Origin: Gammaproteobacteria bacterium
Lineage (GTDB): Bacteria; Pseudomonadota; Gammaproteobacteria; Steroidobacterales; Steroidobacteraceae
Assembly (NCBI GenBank): GCA_025350055.1
Contig: JANXYK010000028.1
Location: 30,794 to 94,793 of the forward strand
Length of the DNA stretch: 64,000 bases
Direction: 5' to 3'
How positions within the stretch are numbered: position 1 is the stretch's first letter; the number at the start of each line of letters is the position of its first letter. Below are positions 38,283 to 46,835 of this stretch, piece after piece. The notes under the pieces were generated by a model. That model had not been told where the DNA came from, did not search any database, and saw only the letters and a program-made list of their open reading frames with translations. The position numbers and the translations under genes are program-made.

Positions 38283-40811
38283 ATGGCTGAAAATCTCGTC
38301 ATCGTCGAATCGCCGGCCAAGGCCCGCACGATCAAGAAGTACCTGGGCCGTGATTACGAAGTGCTGGCCTCCTATGGCCACGTGCGCGATCTCGTGCCCA
38401 AGGAAGGCGCGGTCGATCCCGACAACGATTTCGCGATGCAGTACCGGCTGATCGAGCGCAACGAGAAGCACCTCGAGGCGATCTCGAAGGCGCTGAAGAA
38501 ATGCTCGGCGCTGATCCTCGCGACCGACCCTGACCGCGAGGGCGAGGCGATTGCCTGGCACCTGCACGAGATCCTCAAGGAGCGCGGCGAGCTCAAGGGC
38601 AAGACTGCCCAGCGCGTGGTGTTCCACGAGATCACCAAGAACGCGATCCGCGCTGCGGTCGCCAGTCCGCGCGAACTCTCGCTCGATCTGGTGAATGCGC
38701 AGCAGGCGCGGCGCGCGCTCGATTACCTGGTGGGTTTCAACCTCTCGCCGCTGCTGTGGAAGAAAGTGCGGCGCGGCCTCTCGGCCGGGCGCGTGCAGAG
38801 CCCGGCGCTGCGTATGATCTGCGAGCGCGAGGATGAAATCGCCGCCTTCAAGCCGCAGGAATACTGGACTATCGATGCCGAGGGCGAACACAGCACGCAG
38901 CGTTTTCCGCTCAAGCTGGTCGAATACACTGGCGCGAAAGTCGAGCAGTTCAGCTTCACGAACGAAGGCGTGGCGCGCGCCGCCGAGGTTACGCTGCGCG
39001 GCGCGGCCGGCACGCCGCCGTCGCTCAAGGTGCTCGAGATCGATCGCAAGCAGCGCCGCCGCAATCCTTCACCGCCCTTCACCACTTCAACGCTGCAGCA
39101 GGAAGCCTCGCGCAAGCTGGGTTTCTCGGCACAGCGCACCATGCGCATCGCGCAGCAGCTCTATGAAGGCGTCGATACCGGCGAAGGCAGCGTGGGCCTG
39201 ATCACCTACATGCGTACTGATTCGGTGACGCTGGCCGCCGATGCGGTCACCGAGATGCGCGCCACGATCGAGCGGCTCTACGGCAAGGAATCGGTCGCCG
39301 AGGAAATCCGCGTCTACAAGACCAAATCGAAGAACGCGCAGGAAGCGCACGAAGCCGTGCGCCCCACTTCGGCGGCAGTGGTGCCGGCCGAGATCGAGAA
39401 ATACCTCGATGCCGACCAGTACAAGCTCTATGCGCTGATCTGGAAGCGCGCGGTCGCCTGCCAGATGGCGCATGCGGTATTCGATACCGTGGCGGTCGAT
39501 CTGCTGGCCGGCGCCGATGGCCCGCAGCGGCACATGCTGCGCGCCAACGGCTCGACACTGGTGAAGCCCGGCTATATCGCGGTCTACCAGGAAGGTCGCG
39601 ACGACAACGTCAATGAAGATGACGATCACGTGTTGCCGGCCATGCAGCAGGGCGAGACCGTCACGCTCACCGCCTTGCATTCCGAGCAGCATTTCACCGA
39701 GCCGCCGCCGCGCTATACCGAAGCCTCGCTGGTGAAAGCGCTCGAAGAGCACGGCATCGGCCGGCCTTCCACCTACGCCAGCATCATCTCGACCTTGCGC
39801 GATCGCGAGTACGTCGAGATCGACAACCGCCGCTTCACCGCCACCGATATCGGCAAGATCGTGTGCCGCTTCCTCACCGACCACTTCCACAAGTACGTGG
39901 AATACAGCTTCACCGCCGACATGGAAGACGAGCTCGACGCCGTCTCGCGCGGCGAGGAACCCTGGACCACGCCACTGGAGAAATTCTGGAAGCCCTTCAT
40001 CGAGCGCGTCGAGCACGTCGAGAAGAACGTCACGCGCGAGCAGGTGGCCCAGGCGCGCGAGCTCGGCAAGGATGCGGTGAGCGGCAAGCCGGTCACGGTG
40101 CGCATGGGCCGCTTCGGCCCCTTCGTGCAGATCGGCACCAAGGATGATGTCGAGAAGCCGCGCTTCGCCGGCCTCCGCCCGGGCCAGAAGATGGACACCA
40201 TTCAGCTGCCCGAGGCGATGGAGCTGTTCAAGCTGCCGCGCACGCTGGGTGTGAACAGCGCGGGCGAGACTGTGCTCACGGCAATCGGCCGCTTCGGGCC
40301 CTACATCAAGTTCGGCGCCAAGTATGTCTCGCTGAAGGATGACGATCCGTACACCGTGAGCTTCGAGCGCGCGCTGGAGGTCATCCTGGCCAAGCAGATC
40401 GCTGATGCGAACCGGCTGATCCAGGATTTTCCCGAGCACAAGATTCAGGTGCTCAACGGCCGCTACGGCCCGTACATCACTGATACCACCAAGAACGCAC
40501 GCGTTCCCAAGGATCGCGACCCCAAGTCGCTGACGCTCGAGGAATGCCAGACACTGCTGGCCGCGGCGCCCGCCAAGGGCACGCGCGGACGCTTCGGGCG
40601 GCGCTTTCCTGCGAAGACCGCCGCCAAGGGCGCGGGCGCCGAGACTGCCGCAGCCGGCGCTGCGACTGCTGCCAGGAAACCTGCCGCTGCAGCCAAAGCT
40701 GGTGCGGCCAAAACCGGGACTGCCAAGGCCGCTGCGACGACACCGAAAAAGGCACCGGCACGCACCAAAGGCGTTGCTGCGAAGAAGACCACGAAGCGGC
40801 CCGCAGCCTGA
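38283..40811 (+). CDS. topA: DNA topoisomerase I with Lys/Ala-rich tail
   Basis: An 842-residue type IA topoisomerase relaxing negative supercoils. The Toprim domain has VESPAKARTIKKYLG and TDPDREGEAIAWHL near residue 81; the catalytic Tyr309 is in LITYMRTDSVTL; HGIGRPSTYASIISTL follows. Instead of the E. coli zinc fingers the C-terminus carries topoisomerase C-terminal repeats (VTVRMGRFGPFVQIG, LTAIGRFGPYIKFGAKYV, VLNGRYGPYITD). From about residue 760 it ends in roughly 80 low-complexity Ala/Lys/Thr residues, which may bind DNA non-specifically, as such tails do in some other TopA enzymes. Confidence 0.94.
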   Translation: MAENLVIVESPAKARTIKKYLGRDYEVLASYGHVRDLVPKEGAVDPDNDFAMQYRLIERNEKHLEAISKALKKCSALILATDPDREGEAIAWHLHEILKERGELKGKTAQRVVFHEITKNAIRAAVASPRELSLDLVNAQQARRALDYLVGFNLSPLLWKKVRRGLSAGRVQSPALRMICEREDEIAAFKPQEYWTIDAEGEHSTQRFPLKLVEYTGAKVEQFSFTNEGVARAAEVTLRGAAGTPPSLKVLEIDRKQRRRNPSPPFTTSTLQQEASRKLGFSAQRTMRIAQQLYEGVDTGEGSVGLITYMRTDSVTLAADAVTEMRATIERLYGKESVAEEIRVYKTKSKNAQEAHEAVRPTSAAVVPAEIEKYLDADQYKLYALIWKRAVACQMAHAVFDTVAVDLLAGADGPQRHMLRANGSTLVKPGYIAVYQEGRDDNVNEDDDHVLPAMQQGETVTLTALHSEQHFTEPPPRYTEASLVKALEEHGIGRPSTYASIISTLRDREYVEIDNRRFTATDIGKIVCRFLTDHFHKYVEYSFTADMEDELDAVSRGEEPWTTPLEKFWKPFIERVEHVEKNVTREQVAQARELGKDAVSGKPVTVRMGRFGPFVQIGTKDDVEKPRFAGLRPGQKMDTIQLPEAMELFKLPRTLGVNSAGETVLTAIGRFGPYIKFGAKYVSLKDDDPYTVSFERALEVILAKQIADANRLIQDFPEHKIQVLNGRYGPYITDTTKNARVPKDRDPKSLTLEECQTLLAAAPAKGTRGRFGRRFPAKTAAKGAGAETAAAGAATAARKPAAAAKAGAAKTGTAKAAATTPKKAPARTKGVAAKKTTKRPAA

Positions 40812-40863
40812 AGGGCTGCGCGTGCCGCGCACACACCAGCGTTAACAGGCCTGGTTGCCGCGC

Positions 40864-41727
40864 ATGAAATACCGACACAGCTTTCATGCCGGAAATTTCG
40901 CCGATGTACACAAGCACGTCACCCTGCTTGCGCTGCTCAGCGCGCTGCAACGCAAGGACAAAGGCCTGCTCTACTTCGAGACCCACGCCGGCCGCGGACT
41001 CTACGACCTGGGCGGCGCGGATTCGCAGGCCAGCGCGGAAGCGCGCGCTGGCATCGGCATGCTGCGCGCCACGCACAGCGACACCGCCGAGCTCGCAGCG
41101 CTGCTGGCAGCGAGTGAGCGCGCCTGCGGGAGCGGCGCGCAGCTGTACGCCGGCTCCCCGCTACTGGCAGCACAGCTGCTGCGGCCACAGGATCGCGGCC
41201 TGTGCTGCGAGATCCTGCCGCCCGAGTGCCGTGCGCTGGAGCGCACGCTGCGCGACTACCCACGCATGCGCTGCCTGTGCGCCGATGGCCTTACGGCACT
41301 GAGCGCGTACCTGCCGCCAGTCGAGCGGCGCGCGCTGGTGCTGATCGATCCACCCTATGAAGACCCCGCACTCGACCTGCAGCGCGGCCTCGATGCCATC
41401 AGCGCGATACTCGCGCGCCTCGCCAATGCCGTGATCGCGCTGTGGTATCCGATCAAGGACGCGCGCGACCTCGCGCCCTGGCTGCTGCGCGTCGCGGCCC
41501 AGGCGAGCGCGCCGACGCTCAAGGCGCAGCTATGGGTGCACCCGACCGACTCGCGCGTTGCGCTCAATGGCTCGGGGCTGCTGCTGGTGAATCCGCCCTA
41601 TGAGTTCGATACGCGCATGCAGGCATGGCTGCCTGAACTCGCTGCCGCACTGGGCGGTGCAGCCGCCGCAGGCGGCGCGAGCGTGCAGGCCGGCAGCTCG
41701 CTAGACTGGATCCTGCATGGGCATTGA
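40864..41727 (+). CDS. rlmJ: 23S rRNA m6A2030 methyltransferase
   Basis: A 287-residue SAM-dependent enzyme that methylates A2030 of 23S rRNA. The N-terminus MKYRHSFHAGNFADVHKHVTLLALL is diagnostic of RlmJ and fixes the ATG at 40864 over an in-frame TTG at 40855. YFETHAGRGLYDL is the SAM site and VLIDPPYEDPALDLQRGLDAI the catalytic N6-adenine (DPPY) motif. Its last 11 bases overlap the aroE start. Confidence 0.92.
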   Translation: MKYRHSFHAGNFADVHKHVTLLALLSALQRKDKGLLYFETHAGRGLYDLGGADSQASAEARAGIGMLRATHSDTAELAALLAASERACGSGAQLYAGSPLLAAQLLRPQDRGLCCEILPPECRALERTLRDYPRMRCLCADGLTALSAYLPPVERRALVLIDPPYEDPALDLQRGLDAISAILARLANAVIALWYPIKDARDLAPWLLRVAAQASAPTLKAQLWVHPTDSRVALNGSGLLLVNPPYEFDTRMQAWLPELAAALGGAAAAGGASVQAGSSLDWILHGH

Positions 41728-42541
41728 TCGCTACGCCGTCATCGGCCATCACATCAGCTACAGCCGCTCGCCGCGCATTCACCAGATGTTTGCAGAGCAG
41801 TGCGGCCAGAGGCTGGAATATGGCCTCATCGATGTGGCGCCCGCGCAATTCGCTGCCGCGGCGGGCGCGTTCCTTGCGGGCGGCGGCCGCGGCCTGAATG
41901 TCACCGTGCCTTACAAGCAGGCGGCGATGGTGCTGGCCAACGAGTTGAGCGCGCGCGCGCAGCGCGCTGGCGCACTCAACACGCTGGTGGTGCGCGAGCA
42001 GGGCGTTTGCGGCGACAACACCGATGGCGCCGGACTGGTGCGGGATCTTGGCGTCAACCTCGGCATCGCGCTGCGCGGCGCGCGCATCCTGCTGCTCGGC
42101 GCCGGTGGTGCTGCGCGCGGCATCCTGGCGCCCTTGCTGGCATGTGCACCCGCAACGCTGGTGATCTGCAACCGCAACGCTGTGCGCGCGCAGCAGTTCG
42201 CGAGCGAATTCGCCGATCTCGGGCCGGTGCGCGCCGAGGCGGGCGGCGGCAAGCCCTACGATCTGATCCTCAATGCCACCGCGGCGAGTGCCGCGGCCGA
42301 GCTGCCGGCGATGCCGACGCAATGCGTAGGCCCGAAGACCGTTTGCTACGACCTGGTGTATCGCGACTCGGCGACTGCCTTCGTGCAATGGGCACGAAGC
42401 CAGGGCGCCGCGCGCGCCCTCATGGGGATGGGCATGCTGGTCGAGCAGGCGGCAGAGTCGTTCCTGATCTGGCGAGGCGTGCGCCCGGACACCGGGCCGG
42501 TGCTGGCGGCACTGACGAGCGCAGCGGGCCAGGCCGGGTAG
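41717..42541 (+). CDS. aroE: Shikimate dehydrogenase
   Basis: A 274-residue NADPH-dependent enzyme reducing 3-dehydroshikimate to shikimate in aromatic amino-acid synthesis. It opens YAVIGHHISYSRSPRIHQMFAEQ, with the catalytic Lys67 in NVTVPYKQAA, the Asp in DNTDGAGLVRDL, the glycine-rich LLLGAGGAARGILAPLL and LMGMGMLVEQAAESFLIWRG at the end. HH-ISYSRSPR replaces the more usual P-x-SHSLSP. It overlaps rlmJ by 11 bases and converges with the PAP2 gene, 21 bases apart. Confidence 0.93.
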   Translation: MGIDRYAVIGHHISYSRSPRIHQMFAEQCGQRLEYGLIDVAPAQFAAAAGAFLAGGGRGLNVTVPYKQAAMVLANELSARAQRAGALNTLVVREQGVCGDNTDGAGLVRDLGVNLGIALRGARILLLGAGGAARGILAPLLACAPATLVICNRNAVRAQQFASEFADLGPVRAEAGGGKPYDLILNATAASAAAELPAMPTQCVGPKTVCYDLVYRDSATAFVQWARSQGAARALMGMGMLVEQAAESFLIWRGVRPDTGPVLAALTSAAGQAG

Positions 42542-42562
42542 CCGCAGCTCAGCGACTGCAAC

Positions 42563-43426
42563 TCAGGGCGCTGTTTCCTGTCGCGGCGGCAAGGCCGCGG
42601 GCAAGCCGAGCGCCTGGCGCAATGAGCTGCGCGCGTCCGCGAAATCCGCTTCGAAGCAGGGATTGGCCTGCAGCAGCGCCGTGGTCGCCACCGCGATCAT
42701 GCGACCGGCTGCCACGTCGCTGGGAAAATGCGCGCCGATCGCCACCCGCGAATCACCGAACAGCAGCCCGCGCTGATACAGCTCGCGGCCGCGCTCGGGC
42801 ACCATGCGCGCCAGCAGGATGCCGCAGCTGAGGCCGAAGGCCGCGTGGCCGCTCGGATAGCCGGAATGGTCGCGCTGCTCACGATACGCCGCACTGCCGT
42901 TCGGGTTTTCAGGCAGCGGCGCATTGGGTGCCACATCACCGAGGCGCTCGACCTTCGCGCTCAGGAGGTAGGGGCGCGTCCGATGCCAATAGCGCTTGGC
43001 AGGCCCTGTGAACTTCGCGCCCTGCAGCGCTGCGTGATCCAGGAAGCCCAGTGCATTGGCTGCCGCGGCCTGGTCATGGAATTCACCCGCCGCCGCTGCG
43101 ACGCGCGCGCAGGAAATTTCCGCATCGGCAATCGCCCGCGCCATGCTGTGTTCGGCGCGCGCGCGGCGCTGCGCCGCCAGCACTGCCTGCAGCTCGTCAC
43201 GCTGCGCGGCGCTGTCCGCTGCAGGCGGCGGCCCGATCAGCGCGATGGCGTCGACCTGCGTCTCGGCGAGGTAGTTGTGTGTGTCGCCGTTGGCGCGCTG
43301 GCATTGCGCCCCTGCGGCCACGGGCGTTGGCGTTACAGCGGCTGCGGCGGGATCGGCCATCACCGCGTTCCAGGCTCCGCCCGAGGCGACGAGCGCGAGC
43401 CACAACGCTACACCGGGTTTGTTCAC
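42563..43426 (-). CDS. Exported PAP2-type acid phosphatase (class A, PhoN-like)
   Basis: A 287-residue periplasmic phosphatase. The PAP2 triad motifs are present in order: KRYWHRTRP, YPSGHAAFG and SRVAIGAHFPSD. A signal peptide (VNKPGVALWLALVASGGAWNAVMA) precedes it. An ATG at 43453 is also in frame, but GTG at 43426 is chosen because CGGAGG is ideally spaced before it and the resulting N-terminus is a normal signal peptide. Substrates of such enzymes are broad phosphomonoesters. It is divergent from the MarC gene. Confidence 0.85.
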   Translation of the reverse strand: MNKPGVALWLALVASGGAWNAVMADPAAAAVTPTPVAAGAQCQRANGDTHNYLAETQVDAIALIGPPPAADSAAQRDELQAVLAAQRRARAEHSMARAIADAEISCARVAAAAGEFHDQAAAANALGFLDHAALQGAKFTGPAKRYWHRTRPYLLSAKVERLGDVAPNAPLPENPNGSAAYREQRDHSGYPSGHAAFGLSCGILLARMVPERGRELYQRGLLFGDSRVAIGAHFPSDVAAGRMIAVATTALLQANPCFEADFADARSSLRQALGLPAALPPRQETAP

Positions 43427-43479
43427 GCTATCCTCCGAGGCCTGGGCGGTCATGGTAGCCGGCGGGGAGCGACACGCAT

Positions 43480-44070
43480 ATGACGATGGTCTCGGCAGCG
43501 ATCCTGCTGTTCCTGGTGCTCGATCCGCTGGGCAACATCCTGCTGTTCGTTGCCGCGCTCAAGGGCGTGCCTGCGGCGCGGCGCGTGCGCGTGGTCGCGC
43601 GCGAACTGCTGATCGCCTACGGCGTGATGGTGCTGTTCCTGTTCACGGGCGAATATCTGCTGCATGCGCTCAGCATCTCGGGCCCGGCGCTGACCATCGC
43701 TGGCGGCATCGTGCTGTTCCTGATCGCGCTGCGCATGGTATTCCCGTCGGCCGATCATTCCATGGCGGAGAACATTGCCGGCGAGCCTTTCCTGGTGCCG
43801 CTGGCGATTCCCTATGTGGCCGGTCCTTCGGCCCTGGCGACCTTGCTGCTGCTGATGAGCCGCGAGCCAAATCGCTGGCCCGAGTGGTTGCTGGCCCTCA
43901 CGGTCGCCTGGCTCGCGAGCGCCGCGATCCTGGTGATGGGCGGCAAGCTCAGCAAATTCCTGGGCAAGCGCGGACTGCTGGCGCTCGAGCGGCTGATGGG
44001 TCTGCTGCTCGTCGCCCTGGCCGTACAGATGTCGCTCGAGGGCCTGCGCGCCGCGCTGCACGCACCCTGA
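43480..44070 (+). CDS. MarC family integral membrane protein
   Basis: A 196-residue membrane protein with six predicted hydrophobic segments, starting AAILLFLVLDPLGNILLFVAALKG (the family has a conserved DPxGNxP region) and including VPLAIPYVAGPSALATLLLLMS. MarC/UPF0056 proteins are of unknown transport function; the earlier link with multiple antibiotic resistance has not held. GGGGAG precedes the ATG. Confidence 0.88.
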   Translation: MTMVSAAILLFLVLDPLGNILLFVAALKGVPAARRVRVVARELLIAYGVMVLFLFTGEYLLHALSISGPALTIAGGIVLFLIALRMVFPSADHSMAENIAGEPFLVPLAIPYVAGPSALATLLLLMSREPNRWPEWLLALTVAWLASAAILVMGGKLSKFLGKRGLLALERLMGLLLVALAVQMSLEGLRAALHAP

Positions 44071-44135
44071 TCCAGGGCCGTCTGCGGGTCAATCATGGCT
44101 TGCCAAGCCGCTATTGACTCGTATATGTTACAAAA

Positions 44136-45029
44136 ATGTGGTTGCCTTCCGAGCTCGCCGCCTTTGCCCAAGTGGTGGACTTAGGCTCCTTCACGGCCGC
44201 CGCACGCGCGCTCGGAGTGCCGAAGGTTGCGATCAGCCGCGCAGTACAGGGCCTTGAGAAACGCGTCGGCACGAAGCTCCTGACGCGCACCACGCGACGC
44301 GTGGCACTCACCGACGCTGGCCGTGCCCTGCTCCCGCAAGCCCAGCAGATCGCCGCTGCGGCCGACGCCGCGCGCCAGATGCTGGCGCCGCTGGCGGAGG
44401 ATCGCGCAAGCCTGCGCGTGCTGGCCGACCCGGCTTACGGACGCCTGCTGCTCTCACCGCTCCTGCCACGATTCCTCGAGAGCTATCCGGATGTCCCGCT
44501 GGAAGTGGAGATGCTGGGCGCGCTACCCGAGGAGCCGGGCGAGCAGTGGGATGTGCTGTTCCAGAATGGTCCGCCCAGGCTCCCCACGCTCGTGGGCACG
44601 CCGCTCGGCCGGCCGGCGGTGATCCTGTGCGCCACGCCGGCGTACCTGAAGGCGCATGGCAGCCCCGCCCAGCCCGCCGAACTGGCCCAGCACGCGGTGC
44701 TGGTGCCAGGGCAGTCGGTAACCCAGTTGCGCCTGCATCGCGGCCGACAGCAGGCCCAGGTGCCCCTGACGCCACGCCTGATCGTGACGGACCCCGCGGT
44801 GGTGCATGCCGCCACCGTGGCCGGCGCAGGAATCGGCGTACTGCCTGAATTCCTGTGCCGCCAGGGGCTGACGATGGGCAAGCTCACGCGCGTATTGCCC
44901 GAGTGGCAGGTCGCCGACCTGCTCGAACTCTACGCCGTGACCGACCTGCGCCGCGCCGGCTCCAAGGCCGTGAAGGCGCTGATCGGCTTCTTCAGCGCCA
45001 ACATGGTGCCGGTGCTCGGCAAGGCCTGA
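44136..45029 (+). CDS. LysR-family transcriptional regulator
   Basis: A 297-residue regulator. The N-terminal winged helix-turn-helix is LAAFAQVVDLGSFTAAARALGVPKVAISRAVQGLEKRVGTKLLTRTTRRVALTDAG; the C-terminal effector-binding domain runs from about residue 90. The CrgA/AaeR-like subgroup is likely from the HTH wording. No Shine-Dalgarno is seen before the ATG, where the sequence is A/T-rich (GTATATGTTACAAAA), so the transcript might be nearly leaderless. It ends two bases from the convergent YceI gene; its target cannot be read. Confidence 0.88.
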   Translation: MWLPSELAAFAQVVDLGSFTAAARALGVPKVAISRAVQGLEKRVGTKLLTRTTRRVALTDAGRALLPQAQQIAAAADAARQMLAPLAEDRASLRVLADPAYGRLLLSPLLPRFLESYPDVPLEVEMLGALPEEPGEQWDVLFQNGPPRLPTLVGTPLGRPAVILCATPAYLKAHGSPAQPAELAQHAVLVPGQSVTQLRLHRGRQQAQVPLTPRLIVTDPAVVHAATVAGAGIGVLPEFLCRQGLTMGKLTRVLPEWQVADLLELYAVTDLRRAGSKAVKALIGFFSANMVPVLGKA

Positions 45030-45030
45030 C

Positions 45031-45609
45031 TCAGTTGGTCTTGGCCGCCTCGACCTGGATCGAGAGCTTCACGTCCATGTTGAAATTCATCTGCTTGCCG
45101 AAGTCGATGCCGAAATCGGCGCGGCTGAAATGCGTCACGGCATCGGCACCGCATTTTTCGGTGGGCATCATCGGCGGCATCGGCGGGCGGCAGCTGAAGC
45201 TGCGCAGCGTCAGCGTCAGGGGCTTGCTCACGCCGTGCAGTGTGAGCTCGCCCTTCACCTCGGTTGGCACCTCGCCCTTGAACTTGCTGAATTTACCCTT
45301 GTAGGTCGCGGTCGGATATTTCGCGACATCGAACATGTCGGCAGTCTTGGCATGGTCGTTCATCTTGTCGAGACCGAAATCGATGCTGGTGGTGTCGATC
45401 GTGATGTCGACCGAACCGGTGTGCGCAGCGCGGTCGAGCTCCACCGTGCCTTCGCTCTTGTTGAACTTGCCACGCCACATCGACAGCCCGCCCATGTGAT
45501 CGGCCTCGAAGCTCGGGTAGGTATGGGAAGGATCGATCTTGTAGGTGCCCGGCGCCGCGAGGGCCGCGCCGCAACCCAGGGCGATCAGTGCTGTCACGAT
45601 GGTCTTCAT
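45031..45609 (-). CDS. YceI family periplasmic protein
   Basis: A 192-residue protein with signal peptide [19 protein letters not shown] and a full YceI domain: [73 protein letters not shown] and [31 protein letters not shown]. The lipocalin-like fold binds polyisoprenoids in the characterised member. It is last in a cytochrome b561-YceI-YceI group, the arrangement seen for yceJ-yceI in E. coli. Confidence 0.9.
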   Translation of the reverse strand: MKTIVTALIALGCGAALAAPGTYKIDPSHTYPSFEADHMGGLSMWRGKFNKSEGTVELDRAAHTGSVDITIDTTSIDFGLDKMNDHAKTADMFDVAKYPTATYKGKFSKFKGEVPTEVKGELTLHGVSKPLTLTLRSFSCRPPMPPMMPTEKCGADAVTHFSRADFGIDFGKQMNFNMDVKLSIQVEAAKTN

Positions 45610-45639
45610 GCTGAGGGTCTCCGGAAAGGTTGGAAGAAA

Positions 45640-46206
45640 CTAGTTGCTTGGGCTCGCATTCACGAGATGGAAACGGACATTGACCTGGTCTTCGATGACA
45701 TCGTTCCATGAGGGATCGCCGATGCCAAAGGCCTTGCGCGATACCGGCAACGTGCCATCGAAGGCGGTGCTCAGCCCCGCGGCCACGATGGTGACCGGTA
45801 CCGTGACGGTGAGGCTGCGGCCCTTGATATACAGGCTCCCGGTCACCTCGAAGCGCGTGGGCGAGATCGCCTTCGCGCTGGTGGAGCGGAAGCTCGCGAA
45901 CGGGTACGAGCCGCTGTCGAACCAGGCCTGCTTGCGTATCTCGGCGTTGTAGGAAGGGTCGCCGAGATCGAAACTGCCGGTCTCGATATCGATGCTGGCG
46001 GTGGCGCCGGCCGGATTGCTGGCGTCATAGCGGATATGGCCGCTGAATTTCTTGAACGGCGCCTCGACCGGCACGCTCTCCTGCTTGAAGGTCGCGCTGA
46101 TCTTGCTGTGCGGCAGATCGATGCCGGCATCCTCGGCCAGCACCAGCGAGAGCGCGGCGCAACCGAGCACCAGCAAGGCGGCACGTTTCATGGTGGCCCG
46201 CTTCAT
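45640..46206 (-). CDS. YceI family protein (second copy)
   Basis: A 188-residue precursor, MKRATMKRAALLVLGCAALSLVLA signal, then a YceI domain: LPHSKISATFKQESVPVEAPFKKFSGHIRYDASNPAGATASIDIETGSFDLGDPSYNAEIRKQAWFD. It differs enough from its neighbour to suggest a different ligand. ATG at 46206 overlaps the cytochrome b561 stop as ATGA; an ATG at 46191 would trim five residues and is also possible. Confidence 0.85.
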   Translation of the reverse strand: MKRATMKRAALLVLGCAALSLVLAEDAGIDLPHSKISATFKQESVPVEAPFKKFSGHIRYDASNPAGATASIDIETGSFDLGDPSYNAEIRKQAWFDSGSYPFASFRSTSAKAISPTRFEVTGSLYIKGRSLTVTVPVTIVAAGLSTAFDGTLPVSRKAFGIGDPSWNDVIEDQVNVRFHLVNASPSN

Positions 46207-46772
46207 GGCAACCACCGCAGTATGCGGCGCATGGTGTCATCCTTGTCGATGAAGGCGTGCTTGAGCGCTGCCAGCAGGTGCAGCACCACCACGATCACCA
46301 GCACCAGGCCCAGGGTTTCGTGTATCTCCTGCCAGGTTTCGGCGAGTTGCGGGTTCTTCGCCACCAGGTTCGGCAGCGGAATCAGCCGCAGATAGACGAT
46401 CGGAAATCCCGCAGCATTGCTGTAGATCCAGCCGGAGATCGGCTGCGCCAGCATCAGCAGGTACAGCACGCCGTGCAGCGCGTGCGCCGCGATACGCTGC
46501 CAGGCGGGCATGGTCACCATGTCCGGCGGCCGGTGCGTGACGCGCCACAGGATGCGCAGCGCCGCCAGCCACAGCACCGTGATGCCGACCCACTTGTGCC
46601 AGTTGTAGATCTTGAGCTTCTGCGGCGAGACCGCCATGTCGGTCATCGTCCAGCCCATCACCAGCGCCACGACGATCAGCGCGGCGATCAGCCAATGCAG
46701 GCCGACCGCGGTGCGGGTGTAGTGCGTCTGCGAACCAGCCACGATGGTGCTGGCATGGGGGTTGGAGCTCAT
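46203..46772 (-). CDS. Cytochrome b561
   Basis: A 189-residue four-helix membrane cytochrome carrying two hemes b. Heme-ligand-bearing helices include VGLHWLIAALIVVALVMGW, IYNWHKWVGITVLWLAALRILW, RIAAHALHGVLYLLMLAQPISGWIYS and WQEIHETLGLVLVIVVVLHLLAALKHAF. It would move electrons to or from the quinone pool. It is followed directly by two yceI genes, a known association, and preceded 63 bases upstream by the acyl-CoA dehydrogenase gene. Confidence 0.9.
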   Translation of the reverse strand: MSSNPHASTIVAGSQTHYTRTAVGLHWLIAALIVVALVMGWTMTDMAVSPQKLKIYNWHKWVGITVLWLAALRILWRVTHRPPDMVTMPAWQRIAAHALHGVLYLLMLAQPISGWIYSNAAGFPIVYLRLIPLPNLVAKNPQLAETWQEIHETLGLVLVIVVVLHLLAALKHAFIDKDDTMRRILRWLP

Positions 46773-46835
46773 GTCGTGCGCTCGCTGTCAGTCGATCCGG
46801 GCAGCGTATCGTATGCGCAGCAGAACGACAACGCT

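Noticed and set aside
39087..40832. 581-codon minus-strand frame
   Set aside because: Antisense of topA with no recognisable domain.
43427..43453. ATG at 43453 as start of the PAP2 phosphatase
   Set aside because: The GTG at 43426 has an ideal GGAGG and leaves a normal signal peptide; the ATG would add nine residues before it.
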